Source: a virus
Strand: one strand, 5' to 3'
Virus record (IMG/VR): IMGVR_UViG_3300037132_000054
Coordinates: 1 to 38,041 of that record
Length of the DNA stretch: 38,041 nucleotides
The position numbers and the translations under genes were made by a program. How positions within the stretch are numbered: position 1 is the stretch's first letter; each line of letters starts with the position of its first letter. Positions 8,121-15,809 of the stretch are shown here, piece by piece. The notes under the pieces were generated by a model. That model saw only the letters and a list, made by a program, of their open reading frames with translations. It was not told where the DNA came from and did not search any database.

Positions 8121-8665
8121 TGCCAAGTCCCAAGACCCCTTCCGCCCGCACCCTGGCCAACCGCGCCAACCGCGTCGTGATGCACCACGATTCGCTCGAC
8201 CTGCTCCAGATGGGCATGGCCGACGGCTTTGCCGAACTCGGCCCCGTCATCATCGCGGACTACGCCGCCCACGCCCCACGCGACCCGGAGATCGCCCGCG
8301 AGCGCGGCGTCCCGATGATGGCCGACGCGGGCTCCTGGCAGGTCTGGGCGCTCGGCAAACGCGCCGCCGGCGACTGGCAGGCCAAGCCCCGCGGCGTAGG
8401 TTCGGTCAAGAACGAGGTGGTGCTGATCGTGCAGGTCAACTCCCCGATCGCCCACTTCGCCGAGCTCGGCACGGTCAACGAGGCCGCCCGGCCGTCTCTG
8501 CTGCCCGCGTTCATTCGCCACATCCCAGACGCCGGCAAGTTCGTCGTCCCCGCGATGGGCAAGCGTATGAAGCTCGGCAGGCTCGGGGCCACCGTCGCCA
8601 CCGCCATGGGCTATCGCGTTGGACAGCAGGGCGGCGTCCAAGGCGTAATCCGGAGGAAGTCATGA
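8120..8665 (+). CDS. Tail completion/connector protein (HK97 gp10-like)
   Basis: A 181-residue protein placed where HK97 gp10-type proteins are found. The segment 'GAPRDPEIARERG'-like chemistry is replaced here by 'HAPRDPEIARERGVP'. Then come 'VQVNSPIAHFAELGTVNEA' and 'ARPSLLPAFIRH', the characteristic 'A.F.E.GT....P.PFLRPA' pattern of the family. These proteins join the tail to the head-closure ring. Start overlaps the previous stop (TGATG); end overlaps the fibre gene start. Confidence 0.75.
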   Translation: MPSPKTPSARTLANRANRVVMHHDSLDLLQMGMADGFAELGPVIIADYAAHAPRDPEIARERGVPMMADAGSWQVWALGKRAAGDWQAKPRGVGSVKNEVVLIVQVNSPIAHFAELGTVNEAARPSLLPAFIRHIPDAGKFVVPAMGKRMKLGRLGATVATAMGYRVGQQGGVQGVIRRKS

Positions 8666-10116
8666 GCATTCACCACGCCCCCATCGCAGGAGCCAAGGTC
8701 CAAGTCGACCCGGACTACACCGCTGCCCACGATCTCGGCGGCGAGTCGCTCGTCACCCCCGACCAGCGCGCCGCGCTCGACGCCAACACGACGCTATCCG
8801 GGACGAACCCCGTGGCGAGCATGGCAGATGTGGGTTCCTCGCCCTACGCCGGTACCACGCCCGATGCTCCAGTCGCGCTCGCTCCGGTGGACTATCTGCT
8901 CTCGACGCTCAACGGTGACACGCCGCCCGCGGCAACCTACGACGACGCGGCCGGGACGCTCACGGAAACTGATCCGACCGATGGCGTCCTCTCGGCCGAT
9001 GGGCATGCGCCGACCGTCGGCCAGCGCATCCTGTGGTACTACAACAACTCATCCGACCAGAACGGCGTCGCGCACGGCATCTATGTCGTCACCAATCCCG
9101 GTAACGGAACCGATACGCCCTGGGTGCTGACTCGCGCCGCCGACTGCGACAGCATCGCCAAGCGCTGCCGGTACTGGGGCGTGGGCATTCTGTCGGGCAC
9201 GAAGTTCGCCGCTGGCTCCGCTCGTGTCACTGTCTTTGACGCCGGGGGTGGTTGGTTCGATGCCTCTCTAGCCGCCTCCGGGAACGTCTCGACCGCCTCC
9301 GGGAACTACTCGTCCGCCTGGGGGAACGGCTCGTCCGCCTCCGGGAACGGCTCGACCGCCTGGGGGAACGGCTCGACCGCCGCCGGGAACGGCTCGTCCG
9401 CCGCCGGGAACTACTCGTCCGCCGCCGGGAACTACTCGTCCGCCGCCGGGAACTACTCGTCCGCCGCCGGGAACTACTCGTCCGCCGCCGGGAACGGCTC
9501 GACCGCCTCCGGGAACTACTCGTCCGCCGCCGGGAACGGCTCGACCGCCTCCGGGAACTACTCGTCCGCCGCCGGGAACGGCTCGACCGCCTCCGGGAAC
9601 GGCTCGACCGCCGCCGGGAACTACTCGTCCGCCTCCTCTGATGGTCAGGTGGCCGATGCCGCTTGCCCGCAGAACGGGAGCAGCGGCCTCGGCCAGCACA
9701 GCCGGATAGCCCTGACCCGTGGCACTACCGAAGACGTCCCCGCGACTCTAAGCAACTCCGGCAACTCCAGCGGCTTTACCTTCTGCGACACGGATCAGGT
9801 CGCTGACTACACCAGGACCGCGGTAATCAAAGGGACCGTGGTGGCGCGTGAGTCGGATACACTCGGCACCGACTCGGCCTGGTCATTCGCGGGCGTCATT
9901 CGCGGCGACGGTTCGACGGCGTACTCATGGGTCGGTGGCTCCGCCCCAAGCCCAACAGTGATCGCGCAGGATGCCGGAGCCTCCGCATGGGCCGTAGCCG
10001 TGACAATCAGCGGCGCGACCATCGTCGTGACCGCGACCGGTGCCGTTGCCACGAGCATAAACTGGGTCTGCGACCTCGAAGTGGTCGAGATCGCCAGCCC
10101 CGGCGGTCCCTCATGA
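8662..10116 (+). CDS. Fibre-like protein with YadA-head-type heptad repeats
   Basis: A 484-residue protein encoded within the head-tail joining block. The N-terminal 30-80 residues are a fibre-like anchor. A beta domain follows ('GIYVVTNPGNGTDTPWVLTR', about residues 134-153), a pattern common in phage tail fibres. Residues 207-325 are 17 tandem seven-residue units of the type G-N-(Y/G)-S-(S/T)-A-(A/S/W). These resemble the left-handed beta-roll repeats of YadA/Hia trimeric adhesin heads. The last about 120 residues form another beta domain. It is probably a trimeric host-binding or head/neck fibre. Its location before the tail terminator, rather than at the tail tip, hints at a neck or capsid fibre. 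Confidence 0.75.
   Translation: MSIHHAPIAGAKVQVDPDYTAAHDLGGESLVTPDQRAALDANTTLSGTNPVASMADVGSSPYAGTTPDAPVALAPVDYLLSTLNGDTPPAATYDDAAGTLTETDPTDGVLSADGHAPTVGQRILWYYNNSSDQNGVAHGIYVVTNPGNGTDTPWVLTRAADCDSIAKRCRYWGVGILSGTKFAAGSARVTVFDAGGGWFDASLAASGNVSTASGNYSSAWGNGSSASGNGSTAWGNGSTAAGNGSSAAGNYSSAAGNYSSAAGNYSSAAGNYSSAAGNGSTASGNYSSAAGNGSTASGNYSSAAGNGSTASGNGSTAAGNYSSASSDGQVADAACPQNGSSGLGQHSRIALTRGTTEDVPATLSNSGNSSGFTFCDTDQVADYTRTAVIKGTVVARESDTLGTDSAWSFAGVIRGDGSTAYSWVGGSAPSPTVIAQDAGASAWAVAVTISGATIVVTATGAVATSINWVCDLEVVEIASPGGPS
9280..9636 (+). repeat. 21-bp in-frame tandem repeat, 17 units
   Basis: Seventeen 21-bp units encode seven residues each. Two main variants alternate (GGGAACTACTCGTCCGCC.. and GGGAACGGCTCGACCGCC..), with early units varied to Trp. 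The near-identity of units 7-17 at DNA level points to recent expansion by slippage or unequal recombination. There are no unique spacers, so it is not a CRISPR array. Confidence 0.95.
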
Positions 10117-10151
10117 TCGCCTCTGGCCTGATGGCCCCGGACGCGCCATGA
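10113..10151 (+). CDS. 12-codon mini-ORF bridging two genes
   Basis: A 12-residue frame (MIASGLMAPDAP) begins in an ATGA overlap with the fibre gene stop and ends in an ATGA overlap with the tail terminator start. It fills an otherwise untranslated 31-base gap. It may only serve to carry ribosomes from one gene to the next. It could also be chance, but both junctions are exact. Confidence 0.4.
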   Translation: MIASGLMAPDAP

Positions 10152-10630
10152 CGGTGTACTTCGATCCGGCGGGGTTCGGCGCGGGGTTCGATATCGGCAC
10201 CGCCCCGCTCGTGGTCAACCCGTACCCGCCCGCGTCCGCAGCAGCCGAACTCCGGCTCCTGCCGGGCATCCTCGCGGCCGGAATCCCGATCGACCTCGAT
10301 GAGCCCGCTCCGGGTCACGGCAAAGGCCCCGGAGCCTACCTCCCGTTCGTGGTGGTGGCCCTGTACGACGCGACCCCGATAGGCCGGACGCCCATCGACG
10401 CCACGAAGCTGATCGTGCGCTGCTACGGCGCCACGCTAGGCGAGGCTTGGCGCATCTGGTACGTCTGCAAGGGCGCCTTCCACGACGGCCGCTCCCGGAC
10501 TTCACACGGGATCGGCGTCTGGCACAGTTCGGTGCAGTCCGTGACGCCGGACCACGATCCGCTACCTCCGGTCGGAACCGGCCAGCCGTGCATCTACGCG
10601 ATCGTCAACTACCCGACCACACCCCTCTGA
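10148..10630 (+). CDS. Tail terminator-like protein
   Basis: A 160-residue protein in the tail-terminator slot, between connector genes and the tail tube. The segment 'KLIVRCYGATLGEAWRIWYV' followed by a strand-rich end ('GIGVWHSSVQSVTPDHDPLP', 'QPCIYAIVNY') resembles the small alpha/beta fold of tail terminators, which cap the tail tube. The assignment is mainly positional. Confidence 0.6.
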   Translation: MTVYFDPAGFGAGFDIGTAPLVVNPYPPASAAAELRLLPGILAAGIPIDLDEPAPGHGKGPGAYLPFVVVALYDATPIGRTPIDATKLIVRCYGATLGEAWRIWYVCKGAFHDGRSRTSHGIGVWHSSVQSVTPDHDPLPPVGTGQPCIYAIVNYPTTPL

Positions 10631-10641
10631 GGAGCGACCAA

Positions 10642-10866
10642 ATGGGCAATTCGCCGGGCTACAAAGGGAATCCAGCGGTCCACCGAATGAAGGTCCGAGC
10701 GGCAGAGTTCCGGGTGGCCGCCATTGAACAGGCCGAAGCCCAGATCGCCGCGCTCGAGGCCGAGCAGGCAGTCCAGATCGGCTTGGTCATTCCCACTCAC
10801 CGCCGCAAGGCGACCGTCAATCCCGGCGCGGAGCCGGCCACCGAGCAGCAGGAGACACCGCAATGA
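10642..10866 (+). CDS. Small coiled-coil hypothetical protein
   Basis: A 74-residue protein with a basic N-terminus and an alanine/glutamate-rich helix ('AAIEQAEAQIAALEAEQA', about residues 27-45) suited to coiled-coil formation. A GGAG ribosome site lies seven bases before the ATG, and the stop overlaps the tail tube start. Not recognised. Confidence 0.6.
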   Translation: MGNSPGYKGNPAVHRMKVRAAEFRVAAIEQAEAQIAALEAEQAVQIGLVIPTHRRKATVNPGAEPATEQQETPQ

Positions 10867-11612
10867 CAGTCGAGGCAAAGGACTATTTCTTCGGCGCGCC
10901 GGCCAGCGTCACGTACGACAACATCGACCTGGGGATCACCACCGTGGAGCCCAAGGTCACCGCCGAGTACACCTACTACACCCCGCCCTTCATCGGCGTC
11001 GCCGGCGAAGTCAAGGGCATGCGTCAGATGACCAAGGCCAAGATCACCGGCGCGACCACGCTCGAAGCCCTCTCGGCCGCCAGACTCCAGCGGGCCCTGC
11101 TCAATTCCACCGCTACCGTCGGCACGGCGGCTGTCACGAGCCCGTCAGGACTCGCCACCACCCTGACCGCTGACGTTGCGGCCGGAGCCTCCAGCATCAC
11201 CCTCACCGCGGCGACCAACATCGCCGACGACGTCTTTCTCAAGATCGGCGACGCCGGCGAGACGGAAATCGTCAAGGTCGGGACTTACGTCTCCGGCCTG
11301 ACGGTCACGCTCACCACCCCGCTGGTCCGCTCTCACGACTCCGGCGATGCCGTGGTGATGGTGGACGATGCCGGGACCACGATCATCCGCCAGCGCATCG
11401 GGCGCGTGCCGGACGAGGCGTACGGCGACCTCGTGATCCAGGGCATCGGGCTCGACGGCGAGGCACTCGTCATCACGCTCTTCGATGCTATCAACGAGGC
11501 CAACGCCGAATTCACCTTCGGCGAGACCACCACGACAGGCGTGCCGCTGTCGTTCATCGCCACGGTCGACGTGACCGATCCGACCCTCATCCCGTGGGCC
11601 ATCGAGCGGTAG
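10863..11612 (+). CDS. Major tail (tube) protein with inserted beta module
   Basis: A 249-residue protein directly upstream of the tail chaperone and tape measure genes, the usual place of the tail tube protein. Its ends look like a tube protein: 'DYFFGAPASVTYDNIDLGIT' at the start and 'GEALVITLFDAINEANAEF' to 'PTLIPWAIER' at the end. Residues about 99-171 are an extra beta module ('ASSITLTAATNIADDVFLKI', 'VTLTTPLVRSHDSGDAVV') that also occurs in the head-closure protein. It would polymerise into the DNA conduit, with the module probably exposed outside. Confidence 0.8.
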   Translation: MTVEAKDYFFGAPASVTYDNIDLGITTVEPKVTAEYTYYTPPFIGVAGEVKGMRQMTKAKITGATTLEALSAARLQRALLNSTATVGTAAVTSPSGLATTLTADVAAGASSITLTAATNIADDVFLKIGDAGETEIVKVGTYVSGLTVTLTTPLVRSHDSGDAVVMVDDAGTTIIRQRIGRVPDEAYGDLVIQGIGLDGEALVITLFDAINEANAEFTFGETTTTGVPLSFIATVDVTDPTLIPWAIER

Positions 11613-12194
11613 ATGACTGCCGACGAAATCACCCCCGAGCAGGAGGAGGCCGTAATGACGGCCGTCCTCCCAGTCAAGGTAGCCGGCGCACCCCGCCGGC
11701 TACCTATCCTTCCCCGCAAAGCAGCTCGCGAGTGGCGCGACTTCTGGCGACAGCGAAGTGCTGCTGAGGCAGCGGCCCCGGACATCCGGCAGTCGTTCGG
11801 CGAAGCCGCGGAACTCACGGGCGAAGCGCTGCTGGACATGATCGTGGCTTACGACGAGGCGATCGACTCGCGGACCGGCGAGCCATACCACGTCACCACG
11901 TTCGGCGGCCGAGACGAGCTCGACGCCACGGCCTCGGATCGCGAAATCCGGGCGATCTATGACGTGATCTGCGAGGAAGTGTTCAGCCCTTTAGTCCAGG
12001 CGGGCATGGCTCCGGTGCTGGCGGCGGCATTCCTGGAGGTCATAGCCTCACGCCAGGCGAGCTTTATCGCTGGGCGCTCGTTCACTGGCGACTCCGCCCC
12101 GACCAGCTCGACGACCGGCTCACCGAATCCCAAGTCGCGCTCCTCTGGACGAAAGACCAGCAGGCTCGCGAGGAAGAGCATTCCGCCCGCATGA
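11613..12194 (+). CDS. Tail assembly chaperone (G-like)
   Basis: A 193-residue protein between tube and tape measure genes. The N-terminal two-thirds is a helical domain ('PRKAAREWRDFWRQRS', 'ALLDMIVAYDEAI', 'EIRAIYDVICEEVF') like lambda G/gp14-type chaperones that keep the tape measure protein soluble. The last about 35 residues are Ser/Thr/Arg/Pro-rich and look like an out-of-frame reading of a second gene. The -1 frame over that stretch reads as a plausible protein that runs into the next ORF. Start ATG follows the tube stop with no gap; its ribosome site would lie inside the tube gene. Confidence 0.75.
   Translation: MTADEITPEQEEAVMTAVLPVKVAGAPRRLPILPRKAAREWRDFWRQRSAAEAAAPDIRQSFGEAAELTGEALLDMIVAYDEAIDSRTGEPYHVTTFGGRDELDATASDREIRAIYDVICEEVFSPLVQAGMAPVLAAAFLEVIASRQASFIAGRSFTGDSAPTSSTTGSPNPKSRSSGRKTSRLARKSIPPA
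11987..11993 (+). promoter_or_regulatory. Candidate -1 ribosomal slippery heptamer
   Basis: C CCT TTA, read in the chaperone frame, is a canonical X XXY YYZ heptamer. TTA is an uncommon codon in this GC-rich window. The -1 frame is open from 11963 through 12436, so slipping here would fuse the chaperone N-terminus to the downstream ORF, as in lambda G/GT. Against it, the zero frame still reads well for about 20 codons past this site. The true slip point could therefore lie nearer 12040-12070, where no canonical heptamer was found. Confidence 0.4.
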
Positions 12195-12436
12195 CCGACC
12201 TGTACGTCGTCGTGTCGGACGCGCTCGCACGCACCATGGTGCCCGTTGCACCGAGGGAGATCGAGCGACTGCCTCACTATCCACGGCCCTGGTACCTCCC
12301 GGGCCCTCTGCCGCCGAGCCGAGCCCAGCAAGAGGCCAACTTCGCATGGGTAGCGAAGGAGTCACCCGGCGTGATCCGGCGAATGGACCCCGCCAAGAAG
12401 GCCGCCATCGAAGCCCGCTACCGAAAGCCTGACTGA
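12191..12436 (+). CDS. Tail assembly chaperone C-terminal part (T-like)
   Basis: An 81-residue ORF beginning 'MTDLYVVVSDALARTM', overlapping the chaperone stop by ATGA and the tape measure ATG by TGATG. The same frame is open upstream for 76 codons. From about 12044 it reads as a natural helical protein ('LTPGELYRWALVHWRLRPD', 'LTESQVALLWTKDQQ') with no start codon of its own. This strongly suggests that the main product is a -1 frameshift extension of the chaperone, with the ATG at best a second start. The T part would contact the tape measure protein. Confidence 0.65.
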   Translation: MTDLYVVVSDALARTMVPVAPREIERLPHYPRPWYLPGPLPPSRAQQEANFAWVAKESPGVIRRMDPAKKAAIEARYRKPD

Positions 12437-15189
12437 TGTCCTCTTCCGTCGCCGACATCTACGCCCTCGCGAAGCTCGTCCTCGATTCGGGCGATTTCGT
12501 AGCGCAGGCCGGATCCGCCGGCGACAAGGGCGGCCAGGCGGCGGGCGACCGCATGTCCGCGCAGCTCAACTCCAAGCTCAAGAAGGCGATCAGCGGTGCT
12601 GTAGGAGCAGGGGCGGGCCTGGTTACCGGCGTGATGCTCTCTCAGGGCCAGGCCCTCGACGCCGCGACTCAGAAACTCGCGGCCGATACGGGGCTGACGG
12701 GTCAGGCGCTCGCGCAAGAAGGCGCGTCGATCGACAACCTGTACAAGCACTCCCTGCAATCGATGGGCGATGTCGAGCACGCCCTGAGTATCGAGATCTC
12801 GGCCTACAAACTCACCGGCCAGGCAGCCGAGACGGCTGCACTCGGGGTCGTCAAATACGAAGAGGCGACCGGCCAGGGTTCCGAGGCCATCGACACCCTC
12901 AAGGAGATCACCGACGCCTACAACCTGAGCGCGTCGGACCAGGGGCACGTCATGGATCTGCTGGTGGCGTCGCACCAGCAGTACTCGACCAACGTTGGCG
13001 AGAGCCAGGCAGCACTGCTGGCGATGGGGCCGTCCCTATCTGCCATGAACATGGGCCTCGACGATGGCGTGGCGCTCCTGAACCTCTTCGAGACGGCGGG
13101 CATCAGCGCGAGCAAGGCTCCCGCGGCGCTCAACAAGGCCATCAAGACCCTCAAGCCCGGCCAGGACCTCAACGACCTTATCACGCAGATCTCATCGATC
13201 GTCGACCCGACCGAACGCGCGCAGGCCGCAATGCAGATCTTCGGCGCCAAGGGCGGCACCAACCTTGCGAAAGCGTTCGCCCCGGGGATCACGAGCCTCA
13301 ACGAGTACAAGACTTCGGCCGAGTCCACCGTTGGCGCCTCCAACAAGGCCGCTCAGGCGATCGAAGACGATTGGGGCAATCGTGCCACCCTGGCGCTGCA
13401 CCAGGCCGGCGGGGCGCTCGCGAGCATTGGCGAGCAGTTCGGGCCCCTACTGAGCGCTGCGGCCATCGCGGGTCCGGGTCTGACGAAGGCTATCGCGTCG
13501 GGCATCGGCGGGGCCGCGGGCCTGCTCGCGCCGGCTATCACAAAGGCCATCCTGGGAACCACAACCACTGCTGCCGCGGCGGCCGGCACGGTCGGCACGG
13601 CCGCCGGGACCGCCGAGTCCGAGGCCGAGCTCGCAGCCAAGCAAGCGCTCGCGCCCGAGGATGCCGCCGCCGCGGCAGCGACAAAGGCGCCAATCGAAGC
13701 CGCTGCTGCCGCAGGCGTCGGAACGATCGCGGGCGAGGCCGAAGTCCAAGGCGAAGCACTGGCAGTCGCCGCGGGCGGCCCCGAGGTCGGCGCGGCCATC
13801 GCGGCACAGGCTCCGGAAGCCGCTGCGGCCGGTGGCGCAGTCGGCACCGCAGTCGGCACCGCGATGGCGGTCGCTATTCCCGTTGCTGTCGGCGCCGCGC
13901 TGGTGGTCGCAGCTGAGAAGGGAGGCGACCTGTGGGGCCAGATCGTCGACAACATCTTCGGCAATCACCTGATCGGCGACCTGAAGAACAACGGTCTGGT
14001 TGTGCCCAAGCCTGCGGGTCCGAGCATGGATCCGGGCGAGCAGGCCGCCGCGATCAAGGCTGCCACCGAGGCCACCCATGCCGCGGCTTTGGCCGACAAA
14101 GATGCGGCGCAGAAGGCAGTCGAGGACGGTCTGACCGCAACCGAACAGTGGATGATCAGCTCGGGCATGGCCCAGCTGGAGAAGGCCGCCGACGGCACCT
14201 TCCAGGTCATCCCGATCAGCGCGGCCGATCAATGGGCAGCGGCCAACGTGAATACACGGGTCGGACTCGCTGAGATCGTCAGTCAGATCAAGGCTTCCGG
14301 CGCTTCGATGGCCTCGGCATGGTCAACCGCCATGAGCGAGCGAGTGTCGGCACAGACGATTGGCTACCGTCTGGAGTCCAACGCCGCGGACATCGCGGAT
14401 AACGCGAAGCAGATCGCGGACAAGAAGACGTGGGCCACCCTCACGCAGCAGCAGAAGGACTCGCTCCTCGAGCAGCGTGCCCAATTGCAGGCGGATCACA
14501 TCGCCCTGCTCGTGGAAGACACCCAATACGGCACCAAGGCCCAGCGGCAGGCTAAGTTGACCGCTCTGCTGCAGTCGCAGGCCCTCAAAGACGGGCTCTC
14601 TAGCACCAACCCGGACATCCGCGCCATGTGGGCCGATGTGCAGGGGCAAACCGAAACGAGCTTGGGGATACTCAGCGACGACGTGGAGCAGTTCGCCAAA
14701 GACACGGGCCTGAGCCTCGCCGACGCCTGGGACACGAAGCAAATCGATGACGCGATCACGGCCGCTGCGGCCCATTGGCTGAGCCTGCTACCGCCGGGGT
14801 TCTCCTACGATTGGAACCTCGGTCACGTCATCGGGGCTCCGCAGACGCCCACCATCCTGTCGACGGGATCGGCGAGCGGGCCTCCCGGCCAACTACCCCT
14901 CCAGCCTCCAGCCGGCACAATCAAGCACAACCCCGCCGGCTTCGCGAGCGGCACGCCGTTCGTTGCCTATGACCAGCTGGCCTATATCCACCGCGGCGAG
15001 GCCATCATCCCGGCTGCACAGAACAAGGGCGGCATGGGCAACTCCTACAACTTCACCGGGCCGGTCAGCTTCGGCAGCGACGTCAGCCCCGAGGCCGCCC
15101 GCCGGTTCATTCGGTCGATGGACGACCTCGCCGACAAACTCCAGACCGAGGCCAGCCGCTTCTCTGGGTATACAGGGAGCCGACCATGA
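12436..15189 (+). CDS. Tape measure protein
   Basis: A 917-residue protein, the longest in the window, just after the tail chaperones. Residues about 45-330 match the TP901-type tape measure core ('LDAATQKLAADTGLTGQALA', 'AFETAG'-like 'LLNLFETAGISASKAP', 'QAAMQIFGAKGGTNLAKAF'). Residues about 340-500 are very Ala/Gly-rich hydrophobic helices that may insert in the membrane at DNA delivery. A helical region (about 530-760) follows. A Gly-rich tail carries 'YIHRGEAIIPAAQNKGG', a motif common at tape measure C-termini. It sets tail length and is ejected ahead of DNA. Confidence 0.95.
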   Translation: MSSSVADIYALAKLVLDSGDFVAQAGSAGDKGGQAAGDRMSAQLNSKLKKAISGAVGAGAGLVTGVMLSQGQALDAATQKLAADTGLTGQALAQEGASIDNLYKHSLQSMGDVEHALSIEISAYKLTGQAAETAALGVVKYEEATGQGSEAIDTLKEITDAYNLSASDQGHVMDLLVASHQQYSTNVGESQAALLAMGPSLSAMNMGLDDGVALLNLFETAGISASKAPAALNKAIKTLKPGQDLNDLITQISSIVDPTERAQAAMQIFGAKGGTNLAKAFAPGITSLNEYKTSAESTVGASNKAAQAIEDDWGNRATLALHQAGGALASIGEQFGPLLSAAAIAGPGLTKAIASGIGGAAGLLAPAITKAILGTTTTAAAAAGTVGTAAGTAESEAELAAKQALAPEDAAAAAATKAPIEAAAAAGVGTIAGEAEVQGEALAVAAGGPEVGAAIAAQAPEAAAAGGAVGTAVGTAMAVAIPVAVGAALVVAAEKGGDLWGQIVDNIFGNHLIGDLKNNGLVVPKPAGPSMDPGEQAAAIKAATEATHAAALADKDAAQKAVEDGLTATEQWMISSGMAQLEKAADGTFQVIPISAADQWAAANVNTRVGLAEIVSQIKASGASMASAWSTAMSERVSAQTIGYRLESNAADIADNAKQIADKKTWATLTQQQKDSLLEQRAQLQADHIALLVEDTQYGTKAQRQAKLTALLQSQALKDGLSSTNPDIRAMWADVQGQTETSLGILSDDVEQFAKDTGLSLADAWDTKQIDDAITAAAAHWLSLLPPGFSYDWNLGHVIGAPQTPTILSTGSASGPPGQLPLQPPAGTIKHNPAGFASGTPFVAYDQLAYIHRGEAIIPAAQNKGGMGNSYNFTGPVSFGSDVSPEAARRFIRSMDDLADKLQTEASRFSGYTGSRP

Positions 15190-15809
15190 GCGTCACCCTA
15201 TCCGGCACGATCACCGACGCCGACACCGGGCTCCCCATCGTCGGAGCGACGGTCGAGGTTTGGGACTCCGGCGGCTCCGGCATGATCGACACCACCACCA
15301 CGGACGGTAGCGGGGCATATACGTTCTCCCTGAGTGCCGGCATGGTATTCCTCGAAGTCTCAGCCACGGGCTACACGGGCGGCGAGGCAACAGGCATCGT
15401 GCTCGTTGCGGCTCCGGTCGTCTCAGACGTAGCCCTATCACTAATCTCCGTCCCAACCGCCACTTATTCCATTGGCGACGTCGCCCTGGCCGGTGTCGGT
15501 CGGGCTCCGACATGGCAGCGGCCGGCGTTCGTTAGCCGCATTCCCCTGCTCGACGACGGCACCGGAGCCGTAAACGAGACGCTCCAGTCCGGCTCCCTGC
15601 CCGCCCGTTCGGCGACATGGGATCTGCCGTGGGTCGAGGACGCCGACCTCGCGACGCTCCAGGGCTATCTCGACGGCGTGACGCAGGTGTCAGTCGTGAC
15701 ACCCGTCGAAACCGTGAACGCTGTGGTGCTCGAACTTCCGCCCGCGGACTTCATCGGTGCGGGGCTATGGTCGATCAGCGGCGTGGTCCTCGTTGAAGTC
15801 CCGACATGA
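15186..15809 (+). CDS. Distal-tail-like protein with carboxypeptidase-regulatory-like N-domain
   Basis: A 207-residue protein right after the tape measure. Residues 3-75 form a CarboxypepD_reg/transthyretin-like beta sandwich: 'LSGTITDADTGLPIVGATVE', 'TTTTDGSGAYTFSLSAG', 'VSATGYTG'. The remaining about 130 residues ('SIGDVALAGVGRAPTWQRP', 'WSISGVVLVEVPT') resemble small minor tail proteins at the tube end. The added sandwich would be an exposed carbohydrate- or surface-binding module. Overlaps by ATGA with both neighbours. The domain call is firm; the distal-tail role is positional. Confidence 0.7.
   Translation: MSVTLSGTITDADTGLPIVGATVEVWDSGGSGMIDTTTTDGSGAYTFSLSAGMVFLEVSATGYTGGEATGIVLVAAPVVSDVALSLISVPTATYSIGDVALAGVGRAPTWQRPAFVSRIPLLDDGTGAVNETLQSGSLPARSATWDLPWVEDADLATLQGYLDGVTQVSVVTPVETVNAVVLELPPADFIGAGLWSISGVVLVEVPT

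Noticed and set aside
9280-9636. CRISPR-like regular repeats
   Set aside because: Units are contiguous, in frame, with no unique spacers and no cas genes.
9252-9641. Arg/Leu-rich + strand frame and Val-Pro-Gly minus-strand frame over the 21-bp repeats
   Set aside because: Both are shadows of the heptad repeats, whose length is a multiple of three so that all frames stay open.
13371-13916. Arg/Gly-rich + strand frame in the tape measure gene
   Set aside because: Shadow of the Ala-rich segment of the tape measure protein.
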